Source: Spirochaetales bacterium (GTDB lineage: Bacteria > Spirochaetota > Spirochaetia > DSM-27196 > SLST01). Taken from it: DNA of 5,340 nucleotides. The stretch lies in the NCBI GenBank assembly GCA_028284845.1, contig JANQQY010000427.1, positions 1-5,340 of the forward strand, given 5' to 3'. Position 1 is the stretch's first letter. Each line of letters opens with the position of its first letter. Below, one piece after another: positions 1 to 5,340 of this stretch. The notes under the pieces are model-generated. The model had not been told where the DNA came from. It searched no databases and saw nothing but the letters and a program-made list of their open reading frames with translations. Both the position numbers and the translations under genes were made by a program.

Positions 1-452
1 ACAACGGTCTCACTCCGCAGTTCGTTCTGGAGAAGCAGGAGGTCTGCGCTTTTGATTAGGTCGGTATCCTCATTGATCCATGCCGGGATGAGGCTACGAT
101 TGGCACCGGGCGCCGCGGCGATCGTGTTCTCCGCGTTTGCGTCCACCGTGATCAACGCTGCCCCTGTCGCGGCGTTCGAATCGACTCTAATGCGCGACGT
201 TTCGAGGCCGGCGGTCTTGTACCCGTCGACCATCGCCTTTGTAAAGGGGTCGTCTCCAACGCACCCAATGAACGAGACCGCGATCTCCTTCTCGTGCGCC
301 GCCCTGGCGGCCGCCACGGCTTGATTCGCTCCTTTTCCTCCCGGAATCTGGTCAAAGACCCCGCCGGTCACAGTCTCGCCGGGAGCAGGCAATCGTTCGA
401 GTGTCACCACATAGTCGATATTGGCGCTCCCGATTATCACTATCCGTCCCAT
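1..452 (-). CDS. rbsK: Ribokinase, PfkB family (3' end beyond window)
   Basis: Ribokinase phosphorylates D-ribose at O5 with ATP in the cytoplasm, feeding ribose from transport or nucleoside breakdown into the pentose phosphate pathway and PRPP synthesis. About 150 N-terminal residues are visible, roughly half of a usual 300-residue ribokinase; the C-terminal half, with the PfkB signature 2 and catalytic Asp, lies outside. Seen in order: a first beta strand ending in GSANID (Asn11 and Asp13 match sugar-binding positions), PAPGETVTG near 22-30, the PfkB signature 1 GGKGANQAVAAAR near 38-50, a CVGDDPF segment, an ATGAALITVD...ENTI strand, APGAN, and LLLLQNEL near the cut edge. The GGKGAN and ATGAALI context fits ribokinase better than fructokinase or adenosine kinase. 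The ATG at 452 is preceded by a strong Shine-Dalgarno. The gene follows era by 15 bp in the same direction and is probably co-transcribed with it. Confidence 0.9.
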   Translation of the reverse strand, partial: MGRIVIIGSANIDYVVTLERLPAPGETVTGGVFDQIPGGKGANQAVAAARAAHEKEIAVSFIGCVGDDPFTKAMVDGYKTAGLETSRIRVDSNAATGAALITVDANAENTIAAAPGANRSLIPAWINEDTDLIKSADLLLLQNELRSETV

Positions 453-454
453 CG

Positions 455-461
455 TCCCTCC
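455..461 (-). promoter_or_regulatory. Shine-Dalgarno of rbsK
   Basis: The minus strand reads GGAGGGA ending two bases before the ATG at 452. It is a near-perfect anti-16S match, with about four bases between GGAGG and the start codon. It lies in the 15-bp gap after the era stop and fixes the ribokinase start. Confidence 0.75.
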
Positions 462-467
462 GCGTGC

Positions 468-1568
468 TCATCGTACCAGCCGGCCAAGGACCCGCTCGTT
501 CTTGCTCCAGTTCGCATCTACCTTCACCCGCAGATCAAGGTGGATCCTATAGGGAAAGAGACGCGAGATTTCCTTCTGGGCGGCCTGCCGGATCCGCTTG
601 ATCCCTGCCCCCTTTTTTCCAACGATCATCCCCTGCTGACTGTTTCGCTCGACGTAGATAAAGGCGCGGATCCAGAGACGGTCGCCGGGCCGCCCACTGG
701 CGAGTTCACGCTCGGAGTCGGTGGGAGTCTCGTCGAAGAATCCTTCGGGTGCGCCGCCAGGATGAGGCGGGTGGCCTTTTGTGCGCGAGGTATCATCAGT
801 CGACGACAGCATTTTGGGATCGGCGACGATCGCAGCGTCTGTGCCCGGCAACCGGTCCGGTCCCGACGTTCGGTCGTTTGCGTCGCGGTCGAGGGGTTCA
901 ATCTCCATGTCCGCGACATCAACGTAGATCGAGTGCGGCAGCTCTTCGCGCAAGCCGGAGAGTGCCTTCTCGCGGATGACCTCTGCAATGCGAAACTCGG
1001 GGTCTTGATCGGTGTAGAACTCCGGATCGTAGTGAAGTTCGCCCTCGGGCGCGCGCTCGAAGAGCGCGGCGAGTAGCTCGTCGGTCCCATCCTCTCGAAG
1101 CGCTGAGATCTCGATGACCTCCGTCTCAGGAATCTTCTCCGCCAGCACTTCCAGGATTTCGCGACGGCGGCCCCGAGGGGTCACGTCGATCTTGTTGAGT
1201 GCCACCAGCTTCGGCACCGACTGTGCTGCGACGGAGTCGAGGAGTTCGAGCTCCTCTCGCCCTGGGGCACGAGACGCATCGACGACGTAGAGCAGGACCT
1301 CAGAATCGCGAATCGCCTCGTCTATGAGGCCGCGCATGTGTCGGTTGAGGGTCCGGTGGCTCGCGTGAAAACCGGGCGTATCGACGAAGACGAGTTGCCC
1401 GCGATCGGTCGTGATGATGCCGCGGATGCGGTTTCTCGTTGTCTGGGGGATGGGAGAGGCGATGGCGATCTTCTCTCCGCAAAGCGTGTTCATGAGCGTG
1501 GACTTGCCCGCGCTGGGGCGTCCAACGATCGCCACAAAGGCGGACTTCTTTGATACGTGCTCGCTCAT
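468..1568 (-). CDS. era: GTPase Era with an insertion in the KH domain
   Basis: Era is an essential GTPase that binds the 3' end of 16S rRNA and assists 30S subunit maturation. All G motifs are visible: G1 GRPSAGKS (16-23, with SAGKS in place of the common NVGKS), G2 around QTT (42-44), G3 DTPG (63-66), G4 NKID (125-128) and G5 SAL (155-157). The C-terminal KH domain follows, with PHSIYVDVADMEI (211-223), LWIRAFIYVER (298-308) and the RNA-binding loop GKKGAGIKRI (317-326). At 366 residues it is longer than the usual roughly 300. The excess is a hydrophilic stretch at about 225-296, rich in Asp, Pro, Gly, Thr and Ser, between two KH strands that are normally joined by a short loop. The reading frame is intact across it, so this looks like a real insertion. 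The ATG at 1568 leaves only seven residues before the first G-domain strand; no Shine-Dalgarno is seen. Divergent from clpP, upstream of rbsK. Confidence 0.95.
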   Translation of the reverse strand: MSEHVSKKSAFVAIVGRPSAGKSTLMNTLCGEKIAIASPIPQTTRNRIRGIITTDRGQLVFVDTPGFHASHRTLNRHMRGLIDEAIRDSEVLLYVVDASRAPGREELELLDSVAAQSVPKLVALNKIDVTPRGRRREILEVLAEKIPETEVIEISALREDGTDELLAALFERAPEGELHYDPEFYTDQDPEFRIAEVIREKALSGLREELPHSIYVDVADMEIEPLDRDANDRTSGPDRLPGTDAAIVADPKMLSSTDDTSRTKGHPPHPGGAPEGFFDETPTDSERELASGRPGDRLWIRAFIYVERNSQQGMIVGKKGAGIKRIRQAAQKEISRLFPYRIHLDLRVKVDANWSKNERVLGRLVR

Positions 1569-1579
1569 GTCAGTATATT
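1550..1579 (+). promoter_or_regulatory. Candidate sigma70-type promoter of clpP
   Basis: TTGATA at 1550-1555 (5 of 6 to TTGACA) and TATATT at 1574-1579 (5 of 6 to TATAAT) are separated by 18 bp. Transcription would start near 1586, only a few bases before the clpP ATG at 1590. The -35 box lies inside the 5' coding end of era, as it must with a 21-bp divergent gap. The minus strand of the same AT-rich patch reads TAATAT at 1580-1575, a weak possible -10 for era, but I see no matching -35. Found by eye; no mapped transcript start is available. Confidence 0.4.
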
Positions 1580-1589
1580 ACCGGGCAAG

Positions 1590-2201
1590 ATGAACAAGTA
1601 CAGCCAACCCTTTGTCCTTGAAGACGACGAAGACGACGAAGACGAGAAGGACAAGGATCAGGATCCAATGATGGAGCGGATGCTCCGTACGCGAACCATT
1701 CTTCTCTCAGGAGAGATCAACAAGCCGCTTGCCGAGCGAGTGGTTCGGCAGCTTCTGATGCTCGAGGATATGGGTGATGATCCCATCAAGGTGTTTATTG
1801 ACTCCCCCGGAGGAGACGCGGACGCGGGCTACGCTATTGTGGACATGATGCGGTTCGTCACTCCGGACGTGATCACGATTGGAATGGGTCTTGTGGCCAG
1901 TGCCGGCGCTCTGATTCTCCTGGGATCGCCCAAGCAGCATCGGATTGGACTTCCGAACAGTCACTACCTCATTCACCAGCCACTCTCAGGCATGCGAGGT
2001 GTTGCGACCGACATCGAGATCCACGCGCGAGAGATCGAGCGGATGCGCGAGCGCATCAATCAGCTCATCAGTGATGAGACTGGCAAGCCGTTCGACCAGG
2101 TCGAGAAGGACACCGATCGCGATTTCTGGATGACCGCGGATGAGGCGGTGGAGTATGGACTGATCGAGAAGATCGTGAAGAGCCGATCCGAGATCGGGTA
2201 G
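1590..2201 (+). CDS. clpP: ATP-dependent Clp protease proteolytic subunit ClpP
   Basis: ClpP is the serine peptidase that forms a two-ring, 14-subunit barrel and degrades proteins unfolded by ClpX or ClpA/C. This product is 203 residues from the ATG at 1590. The triad is intact: Ser104 in ASAGA, His129 in LIHQPL and Asp178 in DRDFW. Other family marks are FIDSPGGDADAGYAI (69-83), ATDIEIHAREI (139-149) and the C-terminal ADEAVEYGLIEKI (183-195). Several motif positions differ from the commonest form: ASAG for ASMG, SPGGDADAG for SPGGSVTAG, and SGMRGVA where GGxxGQA is usual. It resembles the divergent ClpP forms found beside a second ClpP in some bacteria. Residues 11-25 are nearly all Asp, Glu and Lys. 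An in-frame GTG at 1557 exists but overlaps era; ATGs at 1668 and 1671, preceded by purine-rich sequence, are alternative starts giving about 177 residues. No Shine-Dalgarno precedes 1590, consistent with a nearly leaderless message. Confidence 0.93.
   Translation: MNKYSQPFVLEDDEDDEDEKDKDQDPMMERMLRTRTILLSGEINKPLAERVVRQLLMLEDMGDDPIKVFIDSPGGDADAGYAIVDMMRFVTPDVITIGMGLVASAGALILLGSPKQHRIGLPNSHYLIHQPLSGMRGVATDIEIHAREIERMRERINQLISDETGKPFDQVEKDTDRDFWMTADEAVEYGLIEKIVKSRSEIG
1623..1646 (+). repeat. Short tandem repeat encoding the acidic ClpP tail
   Basis: The 9-mer GACGACGAA occurs twice in perfect tandem (1623-1631, 1632-1640), followed by a partial third unit GACGAG. It is in frame and encodes alternating Asp-Asp-Glu units of the ClpP N-terminal tail. 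A unit length of nine means copy-number changes would not shift the frame. Confidence 0.7.
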
Positions 2202-2252
2202 AGGACGACCGAAGATATCGCGCGCCGGCGGCATGCGATTGACTACCAAACT

Positions 2253-2274
2253 GCGGGACCCAAGCGGGTCCCGC
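2253..2274. terminator. Perfect 9-bp GC hairpin between clpP and purC, no T-tract
   Basis: GCGGGACCC (2253-2261) and GGGTCCCGC (2266-2274) form a perfect 9-bp stem around the loop AAGC. It begins 51 bp after the clpP stop and ends 13 bp before the purC start. The stem resembles many intrinsic terminators, but the sequence after it is CCCCGCTAAACCC, with no run of T, and no T-run is seen on the other strand. Simple intrinsic termination is therefore doubtful. It could instead stabilise the 3' end of clpP mRNA or restrict purC translation. The rest of the 86-bp gap shows nothing I recognise. Confidence 0.5.
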
Positions 2275-2287
2275 CCCCGCTAAACCC

Positions 2288-3250
2288 ATGGTAGAGCCGA
2301 GCAAAGCCGAGCCATTTGCTGGATACGACGACAGCGACCTCCCATCCGGGACGACCTACTCCCGTGGCAAGGTACGAGACATCTTTGACCTGGATGATGA
2401 GCTCATCATCTCAACGTCAGACCGGATCTCAGCCTTCGACCAGATCCTTGGTGTCGTCCCGTTCAAGGGTGAGGTTCTCAACCGCCTCAGCGTCTTCTGG
2501 CTCGAACACACCAATGACATCCTTCCGAATCACCACGTCGCGACCTTGAGTCCGCGCTCCATCGTGGCGACCAAGTGTCAGGTCATTCCGATTGAAGTCG
2601 TCGTGCGTGGCTACCTCACCGGAAGTGCCTGGAGAGATTATCAAGCTCGGCGACCGGTCTCAGGGATCTCCCTGCCGGAGGGTATGAGATTCAATGAACG
2701 GTTCCCGGAGCCAATCATCACGCCGTCTACAAAAGAAGCTGACGGCATGCACGATGTTCCCTGTAGCCGCGAGGATATTCTGGCATCCGGTGTGGTCGAC
2801 GAGGAGCTCTGGACGCAGGTCGAAGGCGCCGCTCTTGCGCTCTTTGCCCGCGGCCAGCGAGTTGTCGCTGAGCGAGGTCTGATTCTCGTGGATACGAAAT
2901 ACGAGTTTGGGATCGCCGACGATACCCTTCATCTGATCGACGAGATCCACACGCCGGACAGCTCTCGGTTTTGGTATGCGGATACGTACGATTCACTCTT
3001 TGCCGCCGGCGAGAAGCAACGGAAGCTCGATAAAGAGTATCTGCGGCAGTGGTTGATGGAGCAGAGCTACACCGGAGACGGTGCGCCGCCAGAGATTCCA
3101 GACGAGATCTTCGCCGAGGTCTCCCGCCGATACCAAACCGCGTTTGAGACGATTACCGGTAGGGAGTTTCGAACTCAGTCGAGCGGAGTCGAAGCGGAGA
3201 AGCGAAAACTCCTGTCGTTCCTTGAGGAGCGACAGGATGATGGCGAGTAG
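2288..3250 (+). CDS. purC: SAICAR synthetase PurC, long form
   Basis: Phosphoribosylaminoimidazole-succinocarboxamide synthase joins CAIR and aspartate with ATP hydrolysis to form SAICAR, in the cytosolic de novo purine pathway. The N-terminal ATP-binding part carries YSRGKVRDIF (24-33) and TSDRISAFD (43-51). PurC signature 1 is VIPIEVVVRGYLTGSAW (99-115), followed by TPSTKEADGMHD (145-156). Signature 2 is LILVDTKYEFG (198-208), and DEIHTPDSSRFW (218-229) completes the active site. At 320 residues it belongs to the longer form seen in yeast Ade1 and many bacteria, compared with about 237 in E. coli. The ATG at 2288 is the only reasonable start: the upstream frame has no ATG, GTG or TTG before a stop at 2240, and the conserved region begins about 20 residues in. 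No Shine-Dalgarno is visible. The 3' end overlaps the next gene by 14 bp, suggesting co-transcription. Confidence 0.96.
   Translation: MVEPSKAEPFAGYDDSDLPSGTTYSRGKVRDIFDLDDELIISTSDRISAFDQILGVVPFKGEVLNRLSVFWLEHTNDILPNHHVATLSPRSIVATKCQVIPIEVVVRGYLTGSAWRDYQARRPVSGISLPEGMRFNERFPEPIITPSTKEADGMHDVPCSREDILASGVVDEELWTQVEGAALALFARGQRVVAERGLILVDTKYEFGIADDTLHLIDEIHTPDSSRFWYADTYDSLFAAGEKQRKLDKEYLRQWLMEQSYTGDGAPPEIPDEIFAEVSRRYQTAFETITGREFRTQSSGVEAEKRKLLSFLEERQDDGE
3224..3229 (+). promoter_or_regulatory. Shine-Dalgarno of the lipoprotein nuclease gene
   Basis: GAGGAG lies inside the 3' coding end of purC, seven bases before the ATG at 3237 and ten before the ATG at 3240. It decides the start of the downstream gene in favour of this ATG pair over an in-frame upstream start at 3081 inside purC. 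Confidence 0.7.
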
Positions 3251-4307
3251 AGAAACGCAGCGACCAAGGCGACTGTTCACGTCGTCACTCATCGCACTTT
3301 CGATCGTTGCGCTTTTGGGATGCTCCGCTCCCGACGAGTTGAGTCTGATCAGTTGGAATGTTCAGAACCTCTTTGACGATATCGACGACGGCGGGGAGTA
3401 TCCGGAGTTCACGCGTGACGGTGGCTGGACTCGGGCAGCGTACGTCCGTCGACTCGAGCGGCTCGATGAGATCGTACGATTTGGGATGCCGAGCGCTCCC
3501 GAGGTGGTGGTGCTTCAGGAGGTCGAAGGGCCGAAGGTGGGAGCGGTAATCGCCACTGACTTTCTTCGAAGGCACAGATACGTTGCCGGTGACCCGCGCG
3601 GACTCTCCTCGACCTCTGTGCTGGTCTTGTCCCGTCGCACACCGACGGCGGTCCACCTGCATGACGCGCTGGAGCTTTCGCTCGTACCCGGCGAGAGTTC
3701 ACCGCGAATCGATTGGAGGGCTCGCGCGCTTCTTGAGGTTCAGATTGCCAGTAACGTCGGTGTGATTCGTCTTTTGGGTGCACATTGGAAGTCGCAGAGT
3801 GGCGGCGAGCGCGAGACTGAGCCATACCGACGGGTGGAGGCGCGACTCGCGCGCTTGATCATGCAAAGAGGCGAGGACGATGCTCTGCTCGTGGGCGATC
3901 TCAATGAAGACCTTGACGAATTCGCTCAACACCGCGGCGCCTACCGGACCGCCATCATGCATGCAGAGGAGGCCGCGAGTATTCGGGAGATCTCCTTTGT
4001 CTGGCCGCATGAACGATCACAGAGTGGTTTGCAGGAGCACGGTGTGCCCGCGGACGCGGTGACTGGATGGGAACGGACTCAGCGTCCGTGGTCGTACGCT
4101 TTCAGGGGGCGTTGGGAACGGCTCGACCACGCCTTCCTCGCGCTTCCAAGTGATCTCGACCTCTCGCTCGACGTCGTGGTTGCCCCGCAGATGGTGGCGG
4201 ATGGCGTTCCTATGCGATTTGATTCGCGATCTGGGTACGGCTTCTCGGATCACTTCCCCATTCTCGTCACGGTTTCCAGACCCCAAGCTCGTAGAGCTGA
4301 TGAGTGA
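3237..4307 (+). CDS. Lipoprotein of the endonuclease/exonuclease/phosphatase (DNase I-like) family
   Basis: Predicted 356-residue exported lipoprotein with one metal-dependent phosphoesterase domain of the EEP superfamily. The N-terminus has a basic stretch (R9 to R12), a hydrophobic core and a lipobox ending LLGC, so Cys29 would be lipidated; Ser30 follows it. The catalytic pattern is complete: SWNVQNLFD (39-47, Asn41/Asn44), LQEVE (93-97, Glu95), GAHWKSQ (181-187, His183), VGDLNED (219-225, Asp221 and Asn223) and FSDHFP (336-341, Asp338-His339). The WNVQNLF, HWKSQ and GDLNE pattern is typical of secreted bacterial nucleases of this family, but the fold also covers sphingomyelinases and inositol phosphatases, so the substrate is not settled. 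The start is the ATG pair at 3237/3240, inside purC, so translation may be coupled. Its 3' end overlaps the opposing glycosylase gene. A periplasmic or surface nuclease for nutrient recovery would suit the purine gene next to it, but that is inference. Confidence 0.85.
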   Translation: MMASRETQRPRRLFTSSLIALSIVALLGCSAPDELSLISWNVQNLFDDIDDGGEYPEFTRDGGWTRAAYVRRLERLDEIVRFGMPSAPEVVVLQEVEGPKVGAVIATDFLRRHRYVAGDPRGLSSTSVLVLSRRTPTAVHLHDALELSLVPGESSPRIDWRARALLEVQIASNVGVIRLLGAHWKSQSGGERETEPYRRVEARLARLIMQRGEDDALLVGDLNEDLDEFAQHRGAYRTAIMHAEEAASIREISFVWPHERSQSGLQEHGVPADAVTGWERTQRPWSYAFRGRWERLDHAFLALPSDLDLSLDVVVAPQMVADGVPMRFDSRSGYGFSDHFPILVTVSRPQARRADE

Positions 4308-5004
4308 CCGTTCCGGCCCAGTCCTTGTTCGCCGCCGGGCTTGCCGGACTCGGGTGGAGGATCGTTCCGCATGGGAGACCAGGAAGGGCCGCACGCACCC
4401 GCGACTCTGCGAACTTTCCTATGCCGATGGCTACTTTTGGCCGAAGCGTGGATGATAGCGCGGCCAGAAAATCGTCACATGCGTCAAAGAGGGGTTCGCG
4501 TTCGGAGGCGGGGAGCTTGTCCGGGGTCACGTTCCTCCCAGAATCGGCCATAAAGACTAGCGGACAGTAATTCGCGACAAAGTGGTTCGCGAAGAACGCG
4601 TCGGCAGTGGTGAATCGGTCTCTCATCAAGCTCCAGAGCCTGCGGCCGCTGACCTCGCTTCGTTCGCAGTCAAATCCAAGGATCGGTCGTTTTGCATGTT
4701 CCGGCTCCGGTCTCCCGACCTCTCCGGAGATATCCATCCAGTCATGCACGAACCCAATTTCGCCGAACGGGATCCCGGTCTGCGCCATTCCCCACGGGCC
4801 GGGGTTCATCCCAACAAAGAGCGCTGAGATCCCGCGGCGCGCGTACCGTCGTAGGTATGCCTCCCACGGATCGTACGCGTAGTCGATCGGATTGTAGACG
4901 GTGTCTACCGGTGCGGCGAACGAGAGGGCGTTCACTCGTGCCTGCAGCCTTCGGGTTTCCTCGAGCAGTGAGTCAATGGCGGTGCTTGGTAGGTTCGAGC
5001 TCAT
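4267..5004 (-). CDS. smug1: SMUG1-type uracil-DNA glycosylase
   Basis: Enzymes of this family cut the N-glycosidic bond of uracil, and in the animal enzymes of some oxidised pyrimidines, from DNA, starting base excision repair. The 245-residue product matches the SMUG1 layout along its whole length: VYNPIDYA (36-43), the active-site motif GMNPGPWGMAQTGIPFG (65-81; Asn67 and Phe80 correspond to human Asn85 and Phe98), KRPILG (105-110), SEVSGRRLW (116-124), NHFVANYCPLVF (140-151; Asn145 matches human Asn163), SGRNVTPDKLPA (155-166) and the second active-site motif HPSPASPAANKDW (217-229; His217 matches human His239). The usual phenylalanine of GPFGMAQ is Trp71. The ATG at 5004 overlaps the polB stop as ATGA, with a Shine-Dalgarno 4 bases upstream, so the pair is probably translationally coupled. 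The 3' end overlaps the opposing nuclease gene by 41 bp. SMUG1 is best known from animals and is patchy in bacteria; the family call is firm, the substrate range is not tested here. Confidence 0.93.
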   Translation of the reverse strand: MSSNLPSTAIDSLLEETRRLQARVNALSFAAPVDTVYNPIDYAYDPWEAYLRRYARRGISALFVGMNPGPWGMAQTGIPFGEIGFVHDWMDISGEVGRPEPEHAKRPILGFDCERSEVSGRRLWSLMRDRFTTADAFFANHFVANYCPLVFMADSGRNVTPDKLPASEREPLFDACDDFLAALSSTLRPKVAIGIGKFAESRVRAALPGLPCGTILHPSPASPAANKDWAGTVTHQLYELGVWKP

Positions 5005-5340
5005 CCGGCTCCCCCAAAGAGGCTCAACTGCTGAGAGGGGTCAAAGATCTCTCCGGCGTCGACACCAAGGATTTCACAGATCGGTTCGGCGATGGGGCGA
5101 AGCTGCTTCGTCAGGTAGTGGTCGTGATCGATGGGTGACTCACGGACCGACGGTGGTTGCGGACCGTCCGAGGTGATGAGGTAGCGGATCATTCCCTCTT
5201 GTTCGTCCCGGGGGAGCATTGCGGCAGCCTGAACGTGTGGTGGGCGGTTTGATGTGTAGGAGGCGACCGGCTTTCGAAGCCGGCGGCTGTAGACGAGGTC
5301 GGCGTCGAGCTCTCCCGCCCGCAGACTCGCAATCGTTGAT
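5001..5340 (-). CDS. polB: Family B DNA polymerase (DNA polymerase II type), C-terminal end
   Basis: Only the last 112 residues are inside the window, of about 780 in a typical enzyme; the exonuclease domain and the DTDS active site lie beyond the right edge. What is seen fits the end of E. coli-type DNA polymerase II: an LRAGELDADLVYSRRL stretch followed by RKPVASY, then PPHVQAAAM (equivalent to PPHVRAARL in E. coli), then a SPIDHDHYLTKQLRPIAEPI segment that matches the YLTRQLQPVAE region. QLSLF at 5030-5016 is a clamp-binding motif like the QLGLF that ends E. coli Pol II; here four more residues (GGAG) follow. Pol II is a proofreading polymerase used in repair, restart and lesion bypass. 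The TGA at 5003-5001 overlaps the ATG of the glycosylase gene, so this is the upstream member of a repair operon entering from the right. Confidence 0.9.
   Translation of the reverse strand, partial: STIASLRAGELDADLVYSRRLRKPVASYTSNRPPHVQAAAMLPRDEQEGMIRYLITSDGPQPPSVRESPIDHDHYLTKQLRPIAEPICEILGVDAGEIFDPSQQLSLFGGAG
5009..5015 (-). promoter_or_regulatory. Shine-Dalgarno of the SMUG1 gene inside the polB 3' end
   Basis: The minus strand reads GGGGGAG, followed by four bases and then the ATG at 5004. The same bases are codons for the last Gly-Gly-Ala of PolB. It supports the 5004 start and reinitiation by ribosomes finishing polB. Confidence 0.6.

Noticed and set aside
294..1076. A 260-codon open frame on the plus strand, antisense to era
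   Set aside because: It lies wholly opposite era and rbsK, shows no recognisable motif, and is the kind of shadow frame expected in GC-rich coding DNA.
626..1090. A 154-codon minus-strand frame overlapping the Era insertion, considered as a sign of a frameshift or foreign gene
   Set aside because: Era reads through in one frame with conserved KH sequence on both sides; the other frame has no recognisable domain.
1557..1589. GTG start for ClpP at 1557
   Set aside because: It overlaps the divergent era coding start, adds 11 residues with no family similarity and lacks a Shine-Dalgarno.
2239..2244. TTGACT as a -35 box for purC
   Set aside because: No acceptable -10 hexamer lies 16-19 bp downstream; that position falls inside the GC hairpin.
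3081..3236. In-frame upstream extension of the lipoprotein nuclease by 52 residues
   Set aside because: It would overlap purC by 170 bp and bury the signal peptide; the ATG at 3237 has a good Shine-Dalgarno and places a normal lipoprotein signal at the N-terminus.
5268..5284. Inverted repeat CCGGCTT-TCG-AAGCCGG
   Set aside because: It lies inside conserved polB coding sequence (the Arg-Leu-Arg-Lys-Pro region) and is explained by codon content; nothing suggests a site or terminator.

Overview
The window is ordinary, tightly packed bacterial chromosome: moderately GC-rich, with almost no non-coding DNA. It carries seven genes, two of them cut by the window edges. The Era, ClpP and long-form PurC sequences read most like those of a free-living, high-GC spirochaete. 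That placement rests on sequence feel, chiefly the Era KH region, and is an inference; no marker RNA gene is present. I see no tRNA, rRNA, CRISPR array, IS element or phage gene. The only intergenic stretch longer than about 25 bp is the 86 bp between clpP and purC.

Layout. A leftward pair fills 1-1568: era, the ribosome-assembly GTPase, followed 15 bp later by a ribokinase gene (rbsK) that runs off the left edge. Only 21 bp separates the era start codon from clpP, which is transcribed rightward. A plausible sigma70-type promoter for clpP lies across this gap and the 5' end of era, and would give an almost leaderless message. Downstream of clpP is a perfect GC hairpin with no T-tract, then purC (SAICAR synthetase). 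The 3' end of purC overlaps the start of a gene for a lipoprotein of the endonuclease/exonuclease/phosphatase (EEP) family.

From the right edge, a second leftward operon enters: the C-terminal end of a family B DNA polymerase (polB, DNA polymerase II type), joined by an ATGA overlap to a SMUG1-type uracil-DNA glycosylase gene. The 3' end of that gene overlaps the 3' end of the lipoprotein nuclease gene tail to tail by 41 bp.

Functionally the window mixes housekeeping (ribosome maturation, proteolysis, purine synthesis, ribose phosphorylation) with DNA repair. I found no convincing new defence or mobile system. The points most worth a second look are the translationally coupled polB-SMUG1 pair, a roughly 70-residue insertion in the KH domain of Era, the acidic N-terminal tail on ClpP, and the very compact divergent era/clpP start region.
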